Assembly (NCBI GenBank): GCA_963691655.1
Contig: OY829326.1
Span: forward strand, 93,427,235-93,491,234
Source of the DNA: Toxonevra muliebris
Lineage: Eukaryota > Arthropoda > Insecta > Diptera > Pallopteridae
Direction: 5' to 3'
DNA: 64,000 nucleotides
Shown here one piece after another: positions 47,881 through 59,114 of the stretch. Made by a program: the position numbers and the translations under genes. Below the pieces are notes generated by a model. It was not told the DNA's origin and made no database searches. It worked only from the letters and a program-made list of their open reading frames with translations. Within the stretch, counting starts at the first letter, position 1; each line of letters opens with the position of its first letter.

Positions 47881-49214
47881 CAGAATTCGGTATAAATTTT
47901 TCATCATGATCATGCCTCAAAATCTCCTCTCCTCCAACCCAAATCTCAGATCTGCCACTACATCTAACAGAAACTCAACACTTTTGAACTAAATACCATT
48001 TCAGAAATATTTTAATTTTTGTTTACTGTTTTGAAACTTTATTTGTACCAAAAATTAGAATAAATGAATTTGATATTTCTTGATGTTGTTGGAAAGGTTA
48101 AGTAACGTACTTTACGATAGAAGTACATACATGCAGTTTGATAAAATATGATTTCGCGCCGAAAAGTCAATAAAAATATGGAGTTCTACTGGGTACGGTT
48201 TTATCTGGTAATTATATTGCAAAAAATACTTATCTCAATACATCGTTGATGACACGTTTAATAAATTATAGTAATAACTAAATAATATTGGAAACATCTG
48301 GGTTATCTTTTACAAAATGATGTAGCATGTATATCAAATAATCAATAAAAGAGATGTGCTGAAGTCTTTTCAAATCAAATCTTTCTTTTCTATATAAATC
48401 GAGTATGTATTCAATACATTAAAGTACATACTTTCATCAGCCAATGAATATGCAAGAAATAGTTTCCTTTTTAGAAGAGCAAAATAAATATTCTTCAAAA
48501 ATGGTAATATGTATCTTCACTACGTCTTATAAGACACACAAACACACTTACATGTTCACATATGTACGTATGTATGTGAGATACTACCTACATACATACT
48601 CGTACAACCATTGACTGTAAAAAGGAGTGCAAAAACGTTTTAAATTTAAAACTAACATCATTTATTATAGACCAAAGGGTATTCGTCGAAATCAAAGCAC
48701 TCAGCTCAAGTCACTTAGTGTCACGAAGCGGATTTGTGGCAGTACAATGATGATGAAACCACGAATGCATTTCTCAGCTGAGAACGAGAAAGATGAACGA
48801 TAGTAATATATCACAAGACTAAATGCATAATGCATATACAAACAGATATAAGTCAAGAGCAAACATTCACACACAGACACGCATACGAAAATATGCTTTT
48901 TGCGACTTAAGATACACTAACATACATACATGCTTATATACATACATACATATGTGTGTGCTTAGGTGCATATGTGTGCCTGTGCGAATATTTACATTTC
49001 GACCATATTATGTAAGAGTGGGAATTGTTGATCAGCAACTGTAGATGGCTTTAAAGTTTCTAAAGTGGACTTGATGTACCACTCCATGAATGCAATTATT
49101 AATGCTTATACATACATGCACTATCTGTGCATACATATATGTATATGTATGTAGATGCACACTCTGACGTATGTGTTGAGCATGATTCTACATACACATT
49201 CGTATCTGCATAAA

Positions 49215-50225
49215 TCTGCATCTTTGGTTAAACAGTGTGATGAAACAGAATTTCTATGTGAGATTCTTAAGAGTATTTCGCCTCACATTGAATTCAACAC
49301 ACTTATGTACACGCCTGAAATACTGCGAAGAATCGCCGACAACAAGGCAGCGGAACTAGATGGGATTCCGAGCATTGCGATTAAAACAGTAATAAATACG
49401 ATACAGGAGATAATCGTATTGTATTGCCAGACCCGTGGTAATGTCAACTATTGGTGCTCCTGCTAAAGCCAGGTAAGCTGCCGGACCAACCATTCAGACA
49501 CGCTTGTCAAAATTCTTGAACGCATTATATGCGACAGTCTCTAGAGAAACCGGGAGTCTTTCAGCGTTGCAGTTCACCTTCAGGAGAACACGCTTCAAAG
49601 TCGATGCTATACATACAGTAAGCACTGCTCGCAACGGTGGAGATCTGGCAAGTTGAAGGACTGTCCAGTCGTCTGTGCAATGTAAAACTTTGAGGTGCCG
49701 TAGTATCTGTTAAAAATAATCTCAGCTTGCTTTAAGCATAGAGTGCTCGGTCTTACATTCTGGAACGCAATGTACGATGGAATTTTTAAATCTGATCTTC
49801 CCGAAAATGCCCACTCATCGGAAATACCGATGACATTTCTAGCGGCTAGATCCAACGATGTAATTGCGAGAGAAAAGATAGCTGTTTAGCTCGTACCATT
49901 ATAGAATGGTAGCGAAAGTAGGAGTAGGAGGAGTCTGGAATGGAAGATCTGAAGATCTGGATAGATCAGCGGCAATGGGTGCTTTAAGTATCTACCCCTT
50001 TTCGAACTTGCTGAAAACCCGTTCTATCCGAACTACCCGAATGAACCCGAGGACTCATCGCTCATCATTCTCCACTGTCCACAATGAGGATCTGTATAAA
50101 ACATTTTGGGGAATCCTACACGGTCGCCAACTTGACAGCACATAAGTGCTAAACTGTAGAGAAGTGGAGGAAAAATATTATGATTTGCTCAGGAATGCGG
50201 AATGCGCACATAGAACTGAATGTTC
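49215..50225 (+). pseudogene. R1-type LINE remnant (RT N-terminal part and Cys-His tail)
   Basis: From 49,290 the plus strand reads TPEILRRIADNKAAELDGIP, then SIAIKTVINT, matching the first RT block of R1-group LINEs (…NKAPGLDGIPN-A-K). Shifted frames give LLKPGKLPDQP and a broken text corresponding to SPFQYGFRRTRSTxDA (CSSPSGEHASKS in this frame). At 50,035-50,095 PNEPEDSSLIILHCPQ resembles the ED-EH-LFHCPRF tail of R1 elements. The catalytic RT core is missing between them. Many stops and frameshifts. It lies on the opposite strand to the host gene, in its large intron. Confidence 0.65.
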
Positions 50226-52002
50226 GCGACAAAATATCGCAAATGCAGAAGATGACAAGAATGTGTGATCAACAATCAACACCAAGTGGCAAAGAACAAA
50301 TAGTTCCGAACAACGGAACTGAGACAAGACCATTCCGATGGTTTTAAATAGTTAAGCTTTTTTGAAAGCTAGGATCTCCTTTGCGGATATTAAATAACCA
50401 CTTAGCAAAGAAATACTCGTCTTTTCTTCATCTTTGGAACTCATTGGTCACAATTCGTAATTCAAACAGTTCGTACGTACTTATTGATGCTACTTGCCTT
50501 CTCGCTGCAGCATAAACACGAGTTAAAGGTTAAGCGTTTATGAACGACTTGATTGTTTAAGACATAAGTGTTTAATTTTACTTTTTATTTCTTTACAAGA
50601 ACTTTTATTTAGTTTTCTTCAAAATGCCTTACAACATGAAAATTGGTTTGTTTATAGTGAAATTATATTTTACGATAATTAAAAAATATGCGGAAACTGA
50701 AAACGTTCAAAGAAACATTTTTGCAAAAAAAATTAATTTTTGTATTTTTTTTCTTATTTTTTTGTGTGTTTAAGAAAAAATTTTTGCACTGTAAACTTGG
50801 TAAACGGGCTATAAACTCTAGTTTATGCTGCAGTGAGAACGTACTATTTTGATTAGTAATAGATTAATAGATTAGTGTTTAGTATAGTTATGCAAAAAAT
50901 CGATCATTCTAAAATAAACAGTTTTCTTTTGTTGGCACGTTTTTGCCACACTGTAATTGCTCCCCCGGAAGCATATGTGGATCAACTTGTTTGAACTTCA
51001 GCTTCTTCAAGTTAAACCACAAGTTAAATTTGTTATTTTCAAATATGTATGTGTATGCATGCACACTTTTGACTTTTTATATTTTGTAGCCAAAGCATTT
51101 GTAGTAGATATGAAATTATGAATCTTAAGAAAACTTTATGCATATAAGTTTGGCATGTGAGCAATCACTCCCGCCCACAAAACGCTTTCAAGTACATACA
51201 TACTTAGAGCAAGAATTCTTCATTGATCCCTTCTTCGTAGTTGGCAAAATGCATTTGGATCAGATCAGTTCAGCTTATATCAGTGGGGCATGTTACTTGA
51301 CTGCGTTATTGAGTGTGAAGCGATGACAAGCAAAAGTTTGCTTAAGTATCTGCCAAATCCCATCACGATATTGCAATACTTTCATGCATGTTAAATTCCT
51401 GCAGTGTAGTAACACTTTTCTATTTCAGTTTGTAGAATGTTTTTTGTTAATTGAATTGATGGAAATCGATTTAAACCTTCAGTTTATATTGAATGCGAAA
51501 GAAATTTATAAACAAATAAAAATAAAGAAAATAAATCAAAGTAGTATGAATGCTTTACGCCCCTGTGAATCTACATAAATATTTATTTACAGTAAAGATT
51601 TCTCATATTTAAATTGATTTGTCTGGGACAAATTTTATAGTAAAGTCTAAATATTTTCGCTTGCCAGTTGCTTTAATAAACAAACTTTAAAATGCTCCAC
51701 CAAACTTATTTACATAGCATATATATTTTCATTATACTTTCAGTCTAGTCATAAGAAAAGTACAAACACAAATATGTAATAAATAAATTGTAACAAATTT
51801 CATTTTGTTAAACAAAAAATATCACAATGTTAGTGAATTACGTTTGCATTTGAAAGGAACAATCACTAAAACCTTAGGAAAATCATTTTAAAATTAGCTT
51901 TAGATATATTTCTGTTGCAAAATGATACCAATCCATTATATTCAGTTTCATCGTTACCGTCTCCAACAAAACGAAGCGCACAAGTTTCATAAATGATACC
52001 TA

Positions 52003-52026
52003 TGTATGTATGTACGTATGTATGTG
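52003..52026. repeat. TATG/CGTA microsatellite
   Basis: TATGTATGTATGTACGTATG and following TATGTG. Confidence 0.7.
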
Positions 52027-52623
52027 TGAACAGAACGATGGAAGCTTTTGTTCGCTTTCGAATAAAAGGAATCGCTATTTTAGCACCTTTTAATGCCTGG
52101 CGTCGTCGCTGTCGTTGTCGTTGGCGACGGAGTCTTCGTAAATGCAAATGGGGAAAAAAGAAGCAGCTTATTGTGTTCGAACAAAGTGAGAAAAAGTGTC
52201 TCTGTTCGAATAAAAGGAAGCCTTTTGTTGGCTTAAATTTCACGTGAAACTTTTTAATTCCAACCCCATTTGCTAACGAAATTATGATGGCACCATCAAG
52301 GGGAATGGGTGAGAAAGCGAAGGAAAGAATGAATAAATGAATGAATGAGGATGAGGATGAGGTTTTTATTATTATTATTCATTTTATTTGTTTGTATTTA
52401 TCAACGAAACGAAGTACACGTAAAAGTGTGCGTGCTATTTTCAGATAAATGCGTATTGTAAACAAAAGATTCATTCAAATCGCAGGCTGTAAATAAATTT
52501 CACGGATGCGTCATAATTTCTATATGTGTGTGTGTTTATTTGTATTGTATATGCGTTGTATAAAAAAACACAAGCAAACACACAGATACACTAATTTAAT
52601 GGCACCCAGTCTGGTGCTCTTAC

Positions 52624-52745
52624 CTGTGGCGCTGCTTCGGCGGCAACATAACGCACTGTCGTCGGTCGAAAATTAGGCGCCTCGTGGAAGTGGGGACGAT
52701 AAATGGGCCTAAATGGTTCATCTTTAGGTTTTTCCAAATATGATG
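52624..52745 (-). CDS. Secreted Q/P/H/Y-rich protein, coding exon B
   Basis: This 122-nt exon starts after TTTACAG and ends with CAG before the strong donor GTAAGAGC. Its first two bases complete an Ala codon begun in exon A, and 40 codons follow, so it ends in phase 0. It encodes a compact stretch containing FRPIYRPHFHEAPNFRP, then RYVAAEAAPQ. The Pro, Arg, His and Phe spacing is more protein-like than the low-complexity exons that follow and would be the best probe for finding relatives. The 78-bp intron between exons A and B is typical of Diptera. The intron after exon B runs to 40,799. Confidence 0.75.
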
Positions 52746-52823
52746 CTGTAAATTTATTATAAAGTAAAAATATTAATTTATTTTAATTTGTAGATTCAAT
52801 CAATTTTTATAATATTTATTTAC

Positions 52824-52980
52824 CAGTTTGGTCTGAAGAATCTCGTTTCTCAGTTTTACTTTTCGTTTCTTCTATTTTAGTTAATTTCACAGATACTTTG
52901 GTTCCTTCTACAGATTTGACACCTTCGCTTTTGTTTACATCGCAGGCAGTGGAAGTGATAAATAAAACCAACAGAATTAA
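52824..52980 (-). CDS. Secreted Q/P/H/Y-rich protein, coding exon A (signal peptide core)
   Basis: This is the most upstream coding exon I can place for the only convincing host gene. On the minus strand an acceptor (…TTTCCAG) precedes a 157-nt open segment read in phase 0 and ending one base into a codon before a GTAAAT donor. It begins LILLVLFITSTAC, a hydrophobic core with small residues that looks like the rest of a signal peptide, so the ATG must be in an earlier exon. The next residues are polar and Lys/Glu-rich and contain a dibasic EKR (about residues 44-46 of the exon) that could be a proprotein cleavage site. Joined to the later exons, the known part is about 616 residues. An extracellular matrix, cuticle or chorion protein is a guess from composition. 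I do not recognise a family. Confidence 0.72.
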
Positions 52981-54150
52981 CTGGAAACAAGGAAAATGTT
53001 ACTATAATTAATTTAGGACAAATCTTCAGGATATTTAAAATTATAAATTGGGTTTCTTTGTAAAAATGCTAAATCCACCCAAATCGAATGTACCTATGCG
53101 AAAAACTTAGCCCTGGACCCCACTGACAACTGAGGTTCGATAGTGGCACTGTGTTACAGTAAAAACATGTTTTCAACGCGACCTAGTACAAATTGTGAAC
53201 TAAAATAGCTGCTTACTAGAAATTTCGAATACATATTCAAAATCTGGATTGAATTTTGTTCAATAACAGGCTTGTTTTTTTTTTATTTTTAAGGCTACGT
53301 TAAATTTTGCGTCTGTCCAGTCTGAAAATTAAAGAAAAACGAGCACATAAACAAAATATTTGGCCCCAGTATTTTTCCCAATATTCTAATATTTTATTTC
53401 GTTTTTTTCTTCTTTTTGAAATAAATAAGAGTTTGGCATATCTTGACTTAAGGTCTTTCAATATGTTTACATAGATATACATCCACCTCAAAGCATTGGT
53501 TTTTTTTTGGCAAAATAATTCGAATTTTTTTGTCACATGGTGTAATTGTCGAATAAGTTTGTATCTTGTGCCTTGGGTCCAGGCCGTGTATATAATAAAA
53601 TATGTAATAGAGGGGAAACATGATCTAGGCCACATGGCACAGTCCTTGAAGTTTTGGTCTTAAATTTTTTTTATTTTTTTTTTGTGGTATTATTGCCGAT
53701 GAGTTAAACGCATTAGACGCAGCTTGCCGGGATGTATAGTGTATTCAAACCGCTTGCCGAAAAGTCAATGGGGGAAAAAAATATTCACTTTTGAAAATAG
53801 AAATGGCCTGGCTAGGCCACATTGCCCATCGGAGGGTTAAGCGTCTTTTTTACTGTCTTCTCATTTCCTTTTAACTGATAGGTTAAGACATTTTAAACAT
53901 AACATTAAAGAGCTAAAATTAAGGTTCAGATCATATTCAACGCACTATAAAATTCTTAAAATTTTTTTTGTCAATATTCGCACTGATTCTATTAATATTT
54001 ATCTTTCTATCTTATTTTAATTGCTCCGATCTCTACTAATTAAGATAAAGCAAATTGATACTAATGCATAAATCCACATTCAGTCCTACTACATACTTTT
54101 TTTTGTAAGTTGTCAGGTGGAAATCTTACATAGATACCGCAGAACTCGTG
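52981..54150. other. Upstream flank or first intron of the host gene
   Basis: AT-rich. The missing exon with the start codon could lie here or far upstream. No strong candidate (ATG, short Lys/Arg n-region, GTRAGT donor) was found. Confidence 0.4.
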
Positions 54151-54159
54151 TTCGAAGGT

Positions 54160-54541
54160 TGTATCGGATTCCTACCGACTAAACCTATCTACTACCTCTT
54201 TTACCACTCTTCTCACGGGACTACCAGTTGGTATTACTTCGCAAGGTTGGTTGAGCGCTACGCTGTTACTCAATTAGATTGTTACAGTAACATATCGCCT
54301 GCTTCTGTTGCTCGGAGCTATTTGTTATGTACCATTTCCTGCAGAGCCCTGTTCTGTCCGTCTTGCCGGTACGGCTGTGAGCTATGTGGCCTTCCATTCT
54401 TCCTCAGGCGTTTAACTTCTGATTTGTCAGGATGCCTGATTTTAAACTTGGCATGCAGCATTTCGAAAATCTCTGCCGGGGTTGTGGTTTCATCAATGTC
54501 TCCGCACTATAGCATGACCGAGTGCGTTTTGGTCTTCACTT
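54160..54541 (-). pseudogene. Unrecognised transposon-like coding remnant
   Basis: The minus strand has a stretch of about 60 codons without stops after an early stop: CGDIDETTTPAEIFEMLHAK, then FKIRHPDKSEVKRLRKNGR and so on. The base composition is well above the flanks and the text is protein-like, reminiscent of ORF1/gag-type proteins, but I do not recognise the family. Stops on both sides make it a remnant. Confidence 0.4.
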
Positions 54542-54598
54542 TGACAAAAAGATAAGATCAACAAAATAAACCTAAAATTACTGGAAAGTCCGAGTGTT

Positions 54599-54652
54599 AT
54601 TAACCCGGCTTCAATGAACATGGGTGTATATTGTTCATTGACGCCGGTTTAA
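54599..54652. repeat. Imperfect palindrome
   Basis: AACCCGGCTTCAATGAACA and TGTTCATTGACGCCGGTTT face each other around a 10-bp loop. It follows the remnant at 54.16-54.54 kb and could be a transposon end. Confidence 0.65.
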
Positions 54653-57600
54653 GGTTACATGTAGCCACTTCATGACTTTGAAAAACTATAAAACTCAATT
54701 CCAAATTTTTGCCGTTATAAAATATACGATTAAAATTTCTATGGAGCAGTTCAAAAGTTTATGAACCTAATGAAAAAATCAGAAAAAAATCTTCAGATCT
54801 TTAGATTTTATGGATAGGATTATGATTTTTCGCAAAATGGATGAGAACGGAAAAATATGAGAAATAAAAAATATTCCAACAGTGCAATAAATGATCTAGA
54901 GAATCTTGGTACCTCAATCCAGTGCTTAATTAACGCTTAAGCAATCCAGGGTTGGATTTGCCTAATAAATTGAAAAATACGAAGTCAGAATCCGATCTTT
55001 TCTACGAATACAGATCAATTTGCCTTATTTTGTTTGAATCCTAAACCCGAAACGTCTGTGGTTTGAAACTATGCCAAATTATATTTTATTGAAATTACAA
55101 TACAATCGTCTAAACTTCTGTCGAATCTAGGGGGAGGTTTTAACAGCAAAAAAACAGAGTTAAACCCTGATTCGCAGAACAAGTATGCCGTCTTTGGAAA
55201 ATAAATAGTTCTAATATATCCAAGACAATCAGGTTACAATATATGCAGCTAGACGCCAGCTAAGAGGGGGAGGGGGGAAGTTAGAAATAAAACCCCCTCT
55301 GGGTTCGCTAGTGGTCTAGACATATTATTCTGAATAAGTATACAATCATTTAAATAAATACATTGTATCACATTTTTTCACTATCAAAATTAAATCATTC
55401 GTTTTATGTAAATGTTGTGACAATAAATTAAAAAAAAAAAAAATAAATAATTCATGTTGAACTATTTTATATATTTTACCCTACAACCCTATAACAGTAT
55501 ATGGTATATTATAAATACCAGAAAGGTATTTTGTTCAAATTTACATTTTATTTATTATAATTATTGATAGGAGTTAATTATTTTGAAAGATAATTCGAAA
55601 ATTTAACCTTATTGGTATTTCTCTGGTATGAAAATTCATCGTAGTGCAATTTAATTGAGGCTAGATCAACAATTTTTTTTTTTTATAGCAACTATTTAAT
55701 ACATAAAAAAAAACAATAAAAATATAAGTAATCATAATTCATATTCAATTTAACATTATTATTAATTTTATAAATTTATTTATGTTTTTATAAAGTTCAT
55801 AATATTTTTATCGGAATAACAAGTGGCTCATTCCGCGACAACAGAGACCAAACTAAAAAAAAAGTAATTTAAAAAAAGAAACAATTTAATACCTATATTT
55901 AACTTTTTTTATGTAATGGAGTACTACGAGTCATAAGATTAAATTTTGTTTTAAAAAAAGATTTCTTTGAAGTTAGCATTAAGGCATCACTGTTATCGCA
56001 TCATCGAGCTTTCTTCGAAAAGTTGGAAGTTGGAAAATCACTTATTATGGAGGTGACACCCTTCTTTTTATCGAAAAAACTTTAATGCTGAAAGAATATT
56101 CCGCTTGTTGCATATTAACACCCATCGCGAAAAAATAGATTTAAGCTCTGTAGGTTTATCTTGAAATTTAAATCAATAAATGGTGAAAGCTGAAGTTATA
56201 CAACTGAAAATATCTTTTTCACATTGTAGTCTTAAAGAAATATCGCATAACACACACACAATAATTTTAATTAAAGTCAAGACTATGAAAAATTAACAAC
56301 TAGATTTAATTTTCATAGTCTACAAAAAACATAATAAATTTAAAGTGATTTTGACGATTTTTCTGAGTAAACTAAAAGTTTCTTCTGCGTGCTTGTAACA
56401 CCCGTCTCAGGTTCAAAAATCAAGATAATTACTTAAGCTACGAGATTTACAATCTTCAATATAAGAAGCTTAATATAAAATAAAAACTGTAAAAATTACA
56501 CTGTAAAGACGTCAAAAAAATACAACGTAAAGCAGAGATACGTAAACTTAGTTTTCGGCAGTAAAATCTAATGGTATAATTCACTTTGTCTCCAGCAGGT
56601 TACGTTTTCCAGATATTTTAAATTCAAATTTGACAGTTTTTGATTTCTTCTTTTTTTTGTTTACTTTTGCTTATTTTTGAAATCTGTTCTGAAATGACTT
56701 AAGCTATTGTTTATAAATTAAAACTAAACTCTTACAATGCTGGCCGTCCATTTTGAGACAGATTTATTTAACATAAAACAAAATAAATTTTTTCAAAAAT
56801 TTTAACAAAACAGAAATGGCCAATGTGCTGCTTTCCGCTCTATTTTTTTCAAAAGTTGAAATTCTACCTTCAGTGTTATTGATAAGATTCAAGATATAAC
56901 TTCAATTGATTTTTATTTTTTTTTAAAGTGGCGGACTTTTGCAATCATCGTATGAAAATCAAAACGCTTTTCGTGTTTTGTTATCTTTGAATCGAGAGAA
57001 AATGTTTACCAAATCTTTGTTTGATCGCTTAAAACCGAATAAGTTTGTGACTGTGTATTTTTTTATAAATTAGTTTCTTTGTTCTACGAAATTTTGAAAT
57101 GAATATTGTACTCTTCTTATAGTTGATGAACTTTACGATCTCTGTACGTAAAACCTTTTATTTTAAGATTTTGATGTGCCTCCGGATTAATGTAAAGTGA
57201 AAAAAGCGACAACATTTAAAATAATAGCTTTTCGGTTGATTTAAGCTTTTTGCCAATCATTGAACCATCCACACAAACATTTTAATTCTTCAAGATTTAT
57301 TACAAATTGCAAATGGTTTACTAAAAACTAGCTACTTCACATATTTTTGAAGGAGAATTTCATGCGGAAACCACAACAAATATAGATTTTCCATAATATT
57401 CCCTTTACATTGTTGCAATACAAAGGCACCATGAAATTTTGAAACCAAAGGTTGTACAGAGCGCGTAAATTCATCTATTTTAAATTTTTGGACATTTGAG
57501 TTAAAATTTCGTAGAACAAGGAAAATAATATATAACAGAATACACTGCCACTCACTTGGTCGATTTTTGGCAATCGTACCTGAAACGAATTAGAAGAATT

Positions 57601-59110
57601 TTTGATGAAGTTATTCCCCTAACTCAAAAATGAAAAGTCCATAAAAAAATGGAAATTTGTCATCCAATAAGTCCAATAAGAAAATCCCGTGATGTTGTCT
57701 TTTCAATCCCAGGATTTTTGGGGCCATTTTTAGACCAAATCCCGGAATCCCTAGTTAAAACAAACAAATGTAACACCCGCCACCATGGAATGACCCAAGT
57801 GTAAATAAAACAGGTTTATTTTGTGTGTTCAAATGCGGTTTTGTTATTTTTTAATAATTTAGGGAATGATTTGGAAAAAGTGGAGGTAAATAATCCTAAA
57901 GGACATAATTACCTTGAGCGTAAATCTCATGAGCTTAATTGAAGTGTAGAAAGATTTAAGTAAACAATTAAATACAAATTTACAGAAAGTTTTCCCAAAA
58001 ATTCTGAAATAAATAAACTCGCCAGTGTACATACATATATACTACAGATACTACTGAGGCACAACATTCCGCCTCAGAACGAGCTTTTCGCATCTATTTG
58101 TTGCTTTGATTTCAAAATGAGTTCTAATTATAACCTATCATTATTAAGCTGAAAACCCATTGTTTTTTTTAGTGAAAATCGAACTGTTAACTTTGGCAGA
58201 TTGATATTTTGTTAAATATGCATATGTTTTCAAATCCTTCGATCAATCACAAGACAGTCTTTAATAAAACTAAATCCATTTCATTTTTGCATTTTAGATG
58301 TTCCAGATTTGCACCGCAAAACATGTTTTCCAGGAAGGCGTCGGCTCATTACTCATAAAGTTTTAAATATTTTTTAATAAAAATTGGTTTATGTTAAGAT
58401 CAATATATATACTTTCATAAAACGTGGTTTACTTGGAAAAAATTACGTGGTTTACTTGGAAAAAATTCTTGAAAAAGGCCAATTTTTTTGCGCCACAACT
58501 GGTGTAATTTTTTTTTTTTTGCTTAAGTCGATTCTACAACGCCTCTAGAATATATGTGCAATATGTAAACTTGGCAGACGGTGGTACCGCAGTCATGCAT
58601 GCTTGAACTTTCAAACGCGTTTTTCTTAAAACTATTTTTTTGAAACTGGCGTGCAGCATAACTCAAAAAATTCTTATTATTTTAATGAATCATTTAATAT
58701 GAATAAATTAATATGAATCTTTTTTTAAATTAATGATTATTGAATTACCTATGTATATCTATACAGCACCTATATCTAAATTTAGTGCTCAAAACATTAT
58801 TTAAAAAAAAGTTATAAACAAAAAAATGTGTAAAATTTGGACCAAAAATGAATTTTTTGTTTCAAATCGTTAATTTTTCAATTTTTTATGAAATTTTATA
58901 AAAAATTGATTTTTTAGGTATATCAATAAACTACAATCATATACATTACAATGCTAAATATTTTCAAACAATTCTAAGAGCAATTCTTGCTAAATTTTGT
59001 ATAAAATTGCATTAAAAATAAATATGAATTCTTGAATATGTGAGCAATGAACACTATACATTGGAAAATAAATATTGAATAGTTTTGAAGATAAAATATC
59101 TACAAAAATT
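54653..59110. other. AT-rich stretch, no gene seen
   Basis: Long A/T-rich sequence with a GGGGGAGGGGGGAAG run at 55,266-55,280 and a perfect 23-bp tandem duplication at 58,422-58,467. No coding similarity recognised. Parts may be old transposons. Confidence 0.45.
58422..58467. repeat. Perfect 23-bp tandem duplication
   Basis: ACGTGGTTTACTTGGAAAAA plus ATT, twice in a row without a mismatch. Confidence 0.85.
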
Positions 59111-59114
59111 ACTT

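Larger units (their letters stand above)
40799..52623 (-). other. 11.8-kb intron of the Q/P-rich gene
   Basis: The intron is bounded by GTAAGAGC at the upstream (52.6 kb) side and CACTTGCAG at the 40.8-kb side, with phase 0 on both. It has been a sink for repeats: a long-inverted-repeat element around LINE RT (41.6-43.8 kb), a MITE (45 kb), two short minisatellite tracts (46.0 and 47.7 kb), microsatellites (48.5-49.2 kb) and a plus-strand LINE fragment (49.2-50.2 kb). The rest (40.8-41.6, 43.8-45.0, 45.6-47.6, 47.9-48.5 and 50.3-52.6 kb) is AT-rich. I see no additional exon in it, but a short exon could be missed. Confidence 0.65.

Noticed and set aside
54148..54555. 135-residue plus-strand open frame
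   Set aside because: The opposite strand gives more protein-like, charged text, so this Cys/Ser-rich frame is probably its shadow.
57787..57799. Perfect-looking start context GCCACCATGG
   Set aside because: The frame meets a stop after two codons (ATG GAA TGA), so it is chance.
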